A stretch of DNA of 64,000 nucleotides from Bacteroidota bacterium (GTDB lineage: Bacteria > Bacteroidota > Bacteroidia > Cytophagales > Cytophagaceae). The stretch is from positions 8,716 to 72,715 of the forward strand of contig JAEVZS010000029.1 in the NCBI GenBank assembly GCA_023392125.1. Reading direction: 5' to 3'. Below the pieces are notes generated by a model, which was given only the letters and a program-made list of their open reading frames with translations, was not told where the DNA came from and did not search any database. The translations under genes and the position numbers were made by a program. Shown piece by piece: positions 16,610 to 23,329 of the stretch (position 1 is its first letter; each line of letters starts with the position of its first letter).

Positions 16610-18588
16610 ATGCCGGCTGAATTGGTTTGATGTGCCTGAGATAATTCACTTACTGTATCTGGCTCCGTCAGAATACCAGCCTGTATAAGATGCCGGAGCT
16701 GCGTTATCAGCAGCTGTCGCTGATCTTCACTGTCTGCCAGCAATAGTATGCCGGATAGCTGTTGTGGCTGTGCAAACATTTCCAGCAACCGGTATACCGG
16801 CGGCTGAACAGAAAGTTCTTTCACGCCCTGAAAAGTCGGTATGAGCAGATAATATACCTTGCTGTCAGTACCAGGGTCAATAATGCTGAACAGGCGAATA
16901 TCCGGATGCACATGCAATGCCAGTCCCGCCAATTCCCGGTCACTAAGCTGATTCAGTTTTTCCGCATTCTCCATACAGACAGTTCCCTTTACATACATCA
17001 GCATATGATTTCCATACACCTGATCCATATGATTTTTCTCGGCTTCCAGTCCGTAAAAAACTTCGACCGAATCATTAGCGGCTGTCTTTTCAGCCAGCAC
17101 CCGCTTCATCCACTGCTCAAAGCGCTCTTTCAGGCAAGTATCTTCCGGATCACGGAATAACCAGTCTCTGAGCTTTTGCGGACTGGTTGCAGACAAGGCA
17201 GAAAGAGTCCGCGGATAGGCTTTTTCCAGCAAAGCATACCGGAGTGATGACGGAGTGATGGATAAATAAGGATATGAGCGTTTATCAGGTATATTCTCAG
17301 CAGACTTGTGCAATCTGGGCAATAACACTGATTCGGTATGAACCGGATCAAGCAGCCTGAGATAAAAATACCCTACCCCCGCTACACCGGTAAACAGGCT
17401 GAGATCTTCTATTTCGGGATAGTGTGGCGAGCCGCAACGGTAATACCCGAGTTGCTCATAATGTTGTAAGGCCTTTGCCCCTGCCTGCAAAGCTGTGTGC
17501 AGGTAACGTTCATTGCCTGTAATACGGTATGCCTCCGTAAGCAGCTCCATATTACCGCCCGTACCATGGCATAAAGTATAGGACAGAAAAGGGTTTTCCG
17601 TCTCTATGTCTGTTTCGACCGTTTTTCGGATAGCCCGTTGAGCCTCTAGCATATATATATCCTGCCCAGCCAGCAATTCGCTGGACCGGAGCCGGGTCAG
17701 CCCTATTCCGGCCGCTCCATGGCACCAGGCATTCAGATTGCCTGTCGTATCAAAAACAGTATGATCGCCGGTTCTCAGCGACTCTCTGAGCCTGCGGAAG
17801 GTTTCATCTGCCGAAATACTGGTACGGAAATCCGGCCAGTTATTCAGCTTTTCGAGATAATATGAAGCTTCATATACCAACCCCTGTACAGCCAGTTCAT
17901 ACAAAGCCGGATTATGAATATAGTAACCAGTTTCCAGCAAAGCGAAAGCGATTCCGGATACGCCATGGGAAAAACCACAGAGTCCCCGGATATTGTGATG
18001 AGAACGATCCCAGTAGATACCCTTTCGTCCATGCCAGGCACTGTTTATAAGATGGCCCGCCAGCCTGTCGATATGCACGTACAGACACTGATCAGAAGTA
18101 TGGCTGTGCAGATGCAGCAGTGCCAGCAAAACTCCGGCTGCTCCGGTAAGGATTTCGCAGGCTAGCCGTTCATGTATACGGTCAAGGCAACGCAAAGCAA
18201 TGCGCAATGCTTCGTCTCTGTACTTTTCCTTTCCGCTTATTTCATACACTTTAATCAGGCAATAAGCAGTACCCATACTACCGGTATAAAATGCCTGCCT
18301 GTAATCTTCACTCTGACGCAAACGAATAATCAGTCTGTCTGCCCCAGATTCAGCCACTTCTTTGTACTGGTCATCGTCTGTATACTTATAGAGCGCCACA
18401 AAAAACAGCACGATACCTGCACTTCCGGAGTAAAGACAATGACGCTCTTCCATAGTCGGCGCAGAAAAATTGTTTGCTTTCAGGGTTTTCCAGCCCATTC
18501 CTTCGGGAGTCACCATAGCCTGCTCACCGAGCTGCCGGGCTATGCGTAAAAGTTCCGCATGGAGCCGCTCTCTGATACTGCCAGTCAT
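16606..18588 (-). CDS. lanC: LanC-like lanthionine cyclase with C-terminal PqqD-like extension
   Basis: 660 residues from ATG 18588; the open frame extends to 18666 across the hairpin and precursor end but adds no conserved sequence. Residues ~20-430 form the LanC alpha-barrel: His208 in CGFSHGVSG, zinc ligands Cys289 (NAWCHG) and Cys340-His341 (LCHGTGG). This matches NisC His212/Cys284/Cys330/His331 in order and spacing. It adds Cys thiols to dehydrated residues, closing thioether rings. LanC proteins are usually ~400 residues; the extra ~230 end in a winged-helix-like segment (PPVYRLLEMFAQPQQLSGIL... HLIQAGIL) resembling a PqqD/RRE domain, perhaps for leader binding. The first modification gene after the precursor, separated from it by a hairpin. 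Confidence 0.9.
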   Translation of the reverse strand: MTGSIRERLHAELLRIARQLGEQAMVTPEGMGWKTLKANNFSAPTMEERHCLYSGSAGIVLFFVALYKYTDDDQYKEVAESGADRLIIRLRQSEDYRQAFYTGSMGTAYCLIKVYEISGKEKYRDEALRIALRCLDRIHERLACEILTGAAGVLLALLHLHSHTSDQCLYVHIDRLAGHLINSAWHGRKGIYWDRSHHNIRGLCGFSHGVSGIAFALLETGYYIHNPALYELAVQGLVYEASYYLEKLNNWPDFRTSISADETFRRLRESLRTGDHTVFDTTGNLNAWCHGAAGIGLTRLRSSELLAGQDIYMLEAQRAIRKTVETDIETENPFLSYTLCHGTGGNMELLTEAYRITGNERYLHTALQAGAKALQHYEQLGYYRCGSPHYPEIEDLSLFTGVAGVGYFYLRLLDPVHTESVLLPRLHKSAENIPDKRSYPYLSITPSSLRYALLEKAYPRTLSALSATSPQKLRDWLFRDPEDTCLKERFEQWMKRVLAEKTAANDSVEVFYGLEAEKNHMDQVYGNHMLMYVKGTVCMENAEKLNQLSDRELAGLALHVHPDIRLFSIIDPGTDSKVYYLLIPTFQGVKELSVQPPVYRLLEMFAQPQQLSGILLLADSEDQRQLLITQLRHLIQAGILTEPDTVSELSQAHQTNSAGI

Positions 18589-18616
18589 AAAAATAGCTGC
18601 ATAAAGTGTATATAAT

Positions 18617-18640
18617 CGGGAGAAGCCAGTGCTTCTCCCG
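18617..18640 (-). terminator. Perfect 10-bp hairpin between precursor and modification genes
   Basis: CGGGAGAAGC (18617-18626) and GCTTCTCCCG (18631-18640) pair perfectly around a 4-nt loop, starting 9 nt after the precursor stop. The minus-strand 3' flank is ATTATAT rather than a T run, so read-through is likely. Such hairpins in peptide operons keep precursor mRNA abundant relative to the enzymes. Confidence 0.8.
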
Positions 18641-18649
18641 AAAAACAGA

Positions 18650-18859
18650 TTAAAACAAGGAAGCAACCTTTACGTCGCAATTGTTCCAGCGTGTATTGCT
18701 GCAGCAATCATGCAGCTTGTCTTCGGACTTTACAGTATGGGTTTCGTGCGAACCGATGGCAGCTGCTCCCAGCGCTAGTGCACCGAACACATTCTCATTG
18801 CTGGTAACAAAGCTCTGAACCTTGAAATCATCCAGCGATAGTTTCTTTTTAGAAGACAT
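18650..18859 (-). CDS. lanA: Lanthipeptide precursor (pinensin-like class I)
   Basis: 69 residues. The leader opens KKKLSLDDFKVQSFVTS, the pattern of Bacteroidota class I lanthipeptide (pinensin-type) leaders. Gly36-Ser37 is the best C39 cleavage site, although the small-residue stretch GALALGAAAIGS offers others. The predicted 32-residue core (38-69) has Thr40, Thr42, Ser45, Ser54, Thr56 and Ser67 as dehydration candidates and Cys52, Cys53 and Cys61 for up to three thioether rings. It also has three His (38, 41, 50), giving an HxxH and an HDCC cluster. It is the first gene of the lanthipeptide operon, transcribed from the operator-flanked promoter at 18931-18963. No second precursor copy was found. 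Confidence 0.87.
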   Translation of the reverse strand: MSSKKKLSLDDFKVQSFVTSNENVFGALALGAAAIGSHETHTVKSEDKLHDCCSNTRWNNCDVKVASLF

Positions 18860-18916
18860 AATAAAAAGTTTGAAAATTAAATGCCTACTCTTACAGGTTT
18901 TCGGCTAGCCCTATTG

Positions 18917-18933
18917 TTGCAACAATGATTCAA
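18917..18933 (+). promoter_or_regulatory. Palindromic operator copy 4 (overlaps precursor -7 box)
   Basis: TTGCAACAATGATTCAA matches the perfect operator at 15 of 17 positions, and a separate 14-bp perfect palindrome ATTGTTGCAACAAT (18913-18926) overlaps it. It covers the transcription-start side of the precursor promoter and touches the -7 box 18931-18938, the position expected of a repressor site. Confidence 0.75.
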
Positions 18934-18963
18934 ATATATCAATATTTGCAACATTGTTGCAAA
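18931..18963 (-). promoter_or_regulatory. Precursor promoter (Bacteroidota type)
   Basis: On the minus strand TATATTTG (18938-18931) exactly matches the Bacteroidota -7 consensus TAnnTTTG, and TTTG (18963-18960) fits the -33 element with a 21-nt spacer. The start codon at 18859 is about 70 nt downstream. Operator copies 4 and 5 overlap the -7 and -33 elements respectively, so one dimer on each would exclude sigma factor. Confidence 0.75.
18946..18962 (-). promoter_or_regulatory. Palindromic operator copy 5 (perfect dyad)
   Basis: TTGCAACA-T-TGTTGCAA on the plus strand is a perfect 8-1-8 inverted repeat, equivalent to a 7-1-7 Fur-family-type box with one extra A/T pair on each side. It covers the -33 element of the precursor promoter. 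It is the best-conserved of the five sites and serves as the reference for the others. Confidence 0.8.
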
Positions 18964-19145
18964 TTGTAGGTAAAAAAATATCGGCACAAGATTAAGCCAT
19001 GGCATCAAGTGACATGGACATGCACAAAACTATCCTCCGAAACACATACCACGATCGTCCCATAAAGATTGTCCCAAGAGCGGTTTTCAAATGCCTTACA
19101 ACAAATTATTTCCTGAAAACAATAGGATCATTCGATTTATCTATC

Positions 19146-19153
19146 TATCTTTG
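19146..19153 (+). promoter_or_regulatory. Helicase promoter -7 box
   Basis: TATCTTTG matches TAnnTTTG exactly and lies about 230 nt upstream of the helicase ATG at 19385. A convincing -33 element was not seen. Confidence 0.45.
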
Positions 19154-19159
19154 TAAATA

Positions 19160-19384
19160 GTAATATCGTTTGAACAATCCCTCCTTAGCAAGGTTTTCTG
19201 TTAAAACCTTTTACTCACTCAGCAAATTAATACATAAGTATTATATGTTCGATGAACACCGATGACAGACATCGGGGCTGTAAAACTAATTTTCACCATA
19301 GAAGAAGACTTTTTTATTTACCTGCTTTATAAACCGCAGCCATTCACTAAATCAGCCCTTTTCTTTTTTAAACAAGGACCCATT
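19160..19384 (+). promoter_or_regulatory. Long structured 5' leader of the helicase mRNA
   Basis: The predicted leader of over 220 nt contains AAGGTTTT/AAAACCTT (19190-19197 with 19203-19210, perfect 8-bp stem) and CCGATG/CATCGG (19259-19264 with 19270-19275). Long structured leaders are typical of cold-shock genes, and a CspA-like gene lies downstream in the same cluster. A frame from 19262 is open into the helicase, but translation from 19385 fits the family. Confidence 0.45.
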
Positions 19385-20644
19385 ATGTCAACTTTCAAAG
19401 AACTTCAGATTATCCAGCCCATTTTAAAAGCGCTGGAAGAAAAAAAATATACAAACCCTACTCCTGTCCAGCAGACAACGATTCCTTATATACTCGAAAA
19501 GAAAGATATACTCGGATGCGCCCAGACAGGTACAGGCAAAACCGCGGCTTTCTCTATTCCGATACTGCAATTACTGCACAATACCAGCAGCACAGGTCCG
19601 AAAAAAATCAGGGCATTGATTCTTGCCCCGACACGTGAGCTGGCTTCGCAGATAGGTGAAAGTATTGCTGACTATGGAAAATATACCACATGCAGGCATA
19701 CGGTAATCTATGGCGGAGTACCACAGGCAAAGCAGGTGAAAGCAATCAGTAACGGAGTTGATATTGTAATTGCCACACCTGGCCGGTTAAAAGACCTGAT
19801 AAATCAGGGATATATTGACCTGAGCCATGTTGAAATACTTGTGCTGGACGAAGCCGACAGAATGCTCGATATGGGCTTTATTCATGACATAAAGTTTATA
19901 CAATCCAGAATGCCGCAAAAAAAGCAGTCGGTTTTCTTTACAGCAACCCTGTCGGATTCGATAAAAAAGCTTGCCGGAAATATTCTGGCTGCTCCGGTAC
20001 ATATCAATATAAAGCCGGCCGAGTCCGCCAAAAACAGAATAGAACAGTTCGTCTATTTTGTGGAAAAGCAAAACAAGAAAAAATTGTTGTTCCACCTATT
20101 TGAGCATGAAGATCTTTCCAATGTCCTCATATTTACCAAAACCAAACACGGAGCAGACCGGCTCTCCTCTGATCTGAATAAAATCGGTATCAAAGCGGAT
20201 GCCTTGCACGGAGGAAAATCCCAGAACGCACGCAACCGCTCACTTGCCGGCTTCAAGTCCGGAAAAAATAACGCATTGGTAGTAACAGATATTGCTGCCC
20301 GCGGAATTGATATAGAAAAACTTGCCTTGGTAATTAATTACGACATTCCCGCTGAATCGGAAACGTATGTTCACCGAATCGGAAGAACCGGAAGAGCAGG
20401 AGAAAACGGAAACGCTATTTCATTCTGCGATAGTGAAGAATTAAGCTATTTCAACAAAATCAATAAGCTGACAAACAATGCGATCACAACTATTGACAAG
20501 CATCCGTTTTCTACCGGACATGCAGCTCCTGCTCCGTCAGCCCAGGTGATGCCACAGGAAAAAAGCAAAAGAAAGGTAAATGACTGGCTGCGCAACAGAA
20601 GAATTTCAGGCATCTATACCTCCGTCAAAAGGAGACTTTCCTAA
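19385..20644 (+). CDS. DEAD-box RNA helicase (RhlE-like)
   Basis: 419 residues from ATG 19385. Motifs in order: Q motif (TPVQQTTIP), Walker A AQTGTGKT, PTRELA, TPGR, DEAD in VLDEADRMLD, SAT-equivalent FTATLS, then the second RecA domain ending with ARGID and HRIGRTGRAG. It unwinds short RNA duplexes with ATP. The length and the short basic tail (KSKRKVNDWLRNRR) fit the RhlE group. It begins a cluster with a small basic protein and a cold-shock protein, so a role in cold adaptation or RNA remodelling is likely. It is divergent from the lanthipeptide precursor, with no sign of shared regulation. Confidence 0.93.
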   Translation: MSTFKELQIIQPILKALEEKKYTNPTPVQQTTIPYILEKKDILGCAQTGTGKTAAFSIPILQLLHNTSSTGPKKIRALILAPTRELASQIGESIADYGKYTTCRHTVIYGGVPQAKQVKAISNGVDIVIATPGRLKDLINQGYIDLSHVEILVLDEADRMLDMGFIHDIKFIQSRMPQKKQSVFFTATLSDSIKKLAGNILAAPVHINIKPAESAKNRIEQFVYFVEKQNKKKLLFHLFEHEDLSNVLIFTKTKHGADRLSSDLNKIGIKADALHGGKSQNARNRSLAGFKSGKNNALVVTDIAARGIDIEKLALVINYDIPAESETYVHRIGRTGRAGENGNAISFCDSEELSYFNKINKLTNNAITTIDKHPFSTGHAAPAPSAQVMPQEKSKRKVNDWLRNRRISGIYTSVKRRLS

Positions 20645-20666
20645 GTTTTATTTAAAGCCCTGTTCA

Positions 20667-20918
20667 ATGAATAAACGAAACAAAAAGCTGATACAAAAAA
20701 AGAACATATTAAGTAAGAAAATAAAGAATATAAAAAACATTCAGAGCGATCTGGTTCTTAAAAATATCCTGCTGGACTCAAAAAGGGAAGAGCTGGAGCA
20801 GAAGAAGCTGGCTATTGAACGGTTAATTTCCTATTCAAATTCGTCCGGCATACCCAATCAGAAGATAGTAATCCGGACAGAAAGCACAGCGCTTTCATTC
20901 AGATTGTATCACAATTAA
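20667..20918 (+). CDS. Small basic coiled-coil-like protein
   Basis: 83 residues from ATG 20667, 22 nt after the helicase stop. It is strongly Lys-rich at the N-terminus (MNKRNKKLIQKKNILSKKIK), then has a heptad-like charged helix (LLDSKREELEQKKLAIERLI) and a short C-terminal beta-like tail. No family recognised. The basic character and position between an RNA helicase and a cold-shock protein suggest an RNA- or ribosome-associated role; that is inference. Confidence 0.6.
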   Translation: MNKRNKKLIQKKNILSKKIKNIKNIQSDLVLKNILLDSKREELEQKKLAIERLISYSNSSGIPNQKIVIRTESTALSFRLYHN

Positions 20919-20955
20919 CTGAAAAAACAATTTATCAATACAAAATACAAACAAC

Positions 20956-21156
20956 ATGCAAAACACAGGCACCGTAAAATTTTTTAACGATTCAAAAGGC
21001 TTTGGATTTATCATACCTGACAATTCCGGTGAAGCCGAAATCTTTGTTCATTCATCAGGGCTGGTTGATCAGATCCGTGAAAATGACAAAGTATCCTATG
21101 ATGTAGAACGTGGAAAAAAAGGTCTGAACGCAGTTAATGTAACAAGATCCAATTAG
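20956..21156 (+). CDS. Cold-shock domain protein (CspA-like)
   Basis: 66 residues, a single cold-shock beta-barrel. RNP1 is KGFGFI and RNP2 is IFVHSS, both intact. It binds single-stranded RNA/DNA and melts mRNA structure, complementing the helicase two genes upstream. The gene ends 30 nt before a strong terminator (21187-21224), which closes the helicase-small protein-Csp unit. The short spacing (37 nt) from the preceding gene supports co-transcription. Confidence 0.95.
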   Translation: MQNTGTVKFFNDSKGFGFIIPDNSGEAEIFVHSSGLVDQIRENDKVSYDVERGKKGLNAVNVTRSN

Positions 21157-21186
21157 TTATTACCTCATAGCTATCAGTCTCATAGC

Positions 21187-21224
21187 AAACTCCTGCTGCC
21201 CGGTATGGCACAGGAGTTTTTTTA
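21187..21224 (+). terminator. Rho-independent terminator of the cold-shock cluster
   Basis: AAACTCCTG (21187-21195) pairs with CAGGAGTTT (21211-21219), followed by a T run to 21223. Confidence 0.9.
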
Positions 21225-21266
21225 TACAGATTTCCCCGGCCCGCCTGCTCAAAACTTTCCGGGCGC

Positions 21267-21791
21267 TTATTCCTTTTCCATTTTTATTTCGTTTCCGTCT
21301 GCATCATACAACCCTTTCTTCTCCTCGGAAGCCTTAAGCAGACCATTTTTCGGATCCAGGTATCCGAGCTCGGCTACCGGCGTCAGAAAATACAGAGCAA
21401 GGAAGTTTATTAAGCTCAGAAACACTGCTATTTCCAATTCACCTAAAGCTACCGCGATACCCATAGCTCCGGTATTCCATATACTGGCAGCTGTTACAAG
21501 TCCCTGTACATTGCTTCTGACTTTAAGAATTGCTCCTCCGCCAATAAAGCCTATTCCGCTCAGCAGGCCCTGAATAGCATTACCCAGTATAGAACTATCC
21601 TCTGCGGCAGCGATCCTGGCTATGAGCACAAAGCCACAACTGGCCATACCAACAATCGGAAAAGTGCGGAAGCCGACACTTTGAGCACCGATTCCGCGTT
21701 CCCATGCCATAGGAATAGCAAGTATCAAGGCCACCAACAGTCTTACAAGATTTTGAAGGCCTTCCTCCCAATTTAATTCAAATAATTTCAT
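21267..21791 (-). CDS. MgtC/SapB-family membrane protein
   Basis: 174 residues with four or five hydrophobic helices. Conserved MgtC motifs are visible: MAWERGIGAQSVGFRT near the start (the RExxxKxAGLRT-like element), VGMASCGFVL, and GIGFIGGGAILK. Members of the family sit in the inner membrane and are linked to growth at low Mg2+ or in hosts; the biochemical activity is debated (inhibition of F-ATPase has been shown for Salmonella MgtC). It lacks the long C-terminal ACT-like domain of Salmonella MgtC and so belongs to the short SapB-like group. It stands alone, converging on the cold-shock cluster; no Mg riboswitch was recognised upstream. Confidence 0.88.
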   Translation of the reverse strand: MKLFELNWEEGLQNLVRLLVALILAIPMAWERGIGAQSVGFRTFPIVGMASCGFVLIARIAAAEDSSILGNAIQGLLSGIGFIGGGAILKVRSNVQGLVTAASIWNTGAMGIAVALGELEIAVFLSLINFLALYFLTPVAELGYLDPKNGLLKASEEKKGLYDADGNEIKMEKE

Positions 21792-22182
21792 AAATTTTGT
21801 ATTTTAAAGTACCATTTTTAGCTGACACATCTAACAATCCCCCCCGTTATTTGTTGGGCATTTCCGATGATCCGCTTTATCAATCCTGTACAATGCCAAT
21901 TCAATCAACCGCTTATATTCTTTATTAATTTTATTTTTTTCCGGATTTCTGCACCAATCGGATTCCGTATAAAAATCCCGGAAGCTCTACTGTTTTCCGG
22001 TCCCACAATAGCCTGTCTCCTCAGAACGCCGGCTCATATCATCCGGGTTTTTCCTTTACTCTACCCGGCCGGCAGCAAAACAATTAAAAGAAATAGCTCT
22101 TTATTCTCTGTCAGGAAGGCAGGACTATTGCAGGCTGTAATCAGCCTCTTAGCTATATAGTTAATCAAAACATGCAATCAAT
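21792..22182. other. Intergenic region without recognised features
   Basis: 391 bp between the MgtC-family and aldo/keto reductase genes, which are divergent. AT-rich and T-rich; a 97-codon frame (21867-22160) has no homology-like motif and unlike codon use, so is not called. No clear promoter element was identified. Confidence 0.5.
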
Positions 22183-23175
22183 ATGAGCAATACTATTCTG
22201 AAAAAAGAGCATGAGCTTGGACTGGGCGGTGTCGCAATAGGCACTGCATTTGAAAGCATTACGGACGAACAATCGGAAAGAGTGCTGGAAGAAGCCTGGA
22301 GGCTGGGTATCCGCTACTATGATACGTCACCATGGTATGGTCTCACCCGAAGCGAGCGGCGTTTCGGCAATTTCCTGAGAACAAAGCCCCGGGATCAGTA
22401 TGTATTTTCAACCAAGGTAGGACGTCTGTTTTATCCCGTACCGGCAGACAAAGTGCCGGCTACTATGTGGAAAAATCCTCTGCCCTTTGATTTTGAGCAT
22501 ATGTATACCGCCGATGCCGTAAAAAGATCTATAGAAGAGAGTCTGGAACGGAGCGCAGTCGGGCATATCGATATTGTCTATGTGCACGATCTTTCGGAAG
22601 ACCAGGTGGGCGACCGCTACGATTACTTTCTGAAGCAGGCAAGACAAGGCGCTTTCAAAACGCTGTCCGATTTGCGTAGCCAGGGAGTGATTAAAGCATG
22701 GGGCATGGGCGTAAACAAGATTCAGCCTATCCTGGATTGTATAGACTCTGCCGATCCGGACATCTGTCTGTCGGCTACACAATATTCTATCCTGGAACAT
22801 GAGGATGCGGCAGACAGACTATTGCCGGCAGTCAGAAAAGCAGGCGTAAAGCTGGTATCCGGCGCAGGCTATAATTCCGGTTTTATCGGTGGCAGACAGC
22901 GGTACAACTATAAGGAAGTAATTCCCAAAGGATTTGAGGCAAAACGAGACAGGATCGCGGCTATAGCCCGAAAATACGATACTGCGATTGTACATGCAGC
23001 GCTGCAGTTTGTGCTGGCCGCTGATGAGTTTGTTTCCATTATTCCGGGTGCCAGCACGCCGGGACAGGTAAAAGACAATGTAGAAGGCTGGAAAGCCGGA
23101 ATACCTTCCGGTTTCTGGAAAGAGCTGAAAGACGAAGGCCTGATCTATAAAAATGTGCAGGTGCCGAAAGACTGA
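22183..23175 (+). CDS. Aldo/keto reductase (D-threo-aldose/fucose dehydrogenase-like)
   Basis: 330 residues with a (beta/alpha)8 AKR layout: GGVAIGTAF near the N-terminus, catalytic Asp and Tyr in YYDTSPWYGLTRSERRFG, the active-site Lys in VFSTKVGR and His in IVYVHDL. The C-terminal cofactor segment SIIPGASTPGQVKDN is also present. The DTSPxYGxxxxE pattern with the YVHDLSEDQ region is typical of AKRs that oxidise L-fucose/D-threo-aldose or reduce pyridoxal. Probably a soluble NAD(P)-dependent enzyme; the substrate is uncertain. It stands alone, with a terminator at 23251-23285. Confidence 0.9.
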   Translation: MSNTILKKEHELGLGGVAIGTAFESITDEQSERVLEEAWRLGIRYYDTSPWYGLTRSERRFGNFLRTKPRDQYVFSTKVGRLFYPVPADKVPATMWKNPLPFDFEHMYTADAVKRSIEESLERSAVGHIDIVYVHDLSEDQVGDRYDYFLKQARQGAFKTLSDLRSQGVIKAWGMGVNKIQPILDCIDSADPDICLSATQYSILEHEDAADRLLPAVRKAGVKLVSGAGYNSGFIGGRQRYNYKEVIPKGFEAKRDRIAAIARKYDTAIVHAALQFVLAADEFVSIIPGASTPGQVKDNVEGWKAGIPSGFWKELKDEGLIYKNVQVPKD

Positions 23176-23250
23176 CTGAGATACTTTATCCGATCACTCT
23201 TGTCCGTTGTATGTGGTTTTATTATGACAATAATAGCTGAGAAGAAAATA

Positions 23251-23285
23251 CTAAATGGCACGAACTGAAAGTCCGCGCCATTTAG
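23251..23285. terminator. Bidirectional terminator between convergent genes
   Basis: CTAAATGGC (23251-23259) pairs with GCCATTTAG (23277-23285), with a further CG/CG pair inside after one mismatch. Located between the aldo/keto reductase end (23175) and the end of the T9SS gene (23330). Confidence 0.75.
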
Positions 23286-23329
23286 TCGTCTTTATTTAAA
23301 CCTAAAATGGTCCTTACCTTCGCGGGAAA

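Larger units (their letters stand above)
18860..19384. other. Divergent regulatory region: lanthipeptide promoter/operators and helicase leader
   Basis: No convincing gene. The left part holds the operator pair and promoter of the lanthipeptide operon. The right part holds the -7 box (19146-19153) and ~230-nt leader of the DEAD-box helicase, with two hairpins. A 53-codon frame from ATG 18999 to 19160 has no recognisable features and overlaps the helicase promoter; I do not call it a gene. Confidence 0.7.

Noticed and set aside
18999..19160. 53-codon open frame between the lanthipeptide precursor and the helicase, considered as a second precursor
   Set aside because: It has no leader motif, no double-glycine site, and overlaps the helicase promoter.
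21792..21900. Magnesium riboswitch upstream of the MgtC-family gene
   Set aside because: No M-box or mgtA-like conserved helices could be recognised in this sequence.
21867..22160. 97-codon frame upstream of the aldo/keto reductase
   Set aside because: Unusual composition, no conserved motif, no ribosome-binding context; probably chance in T-rich DNA.
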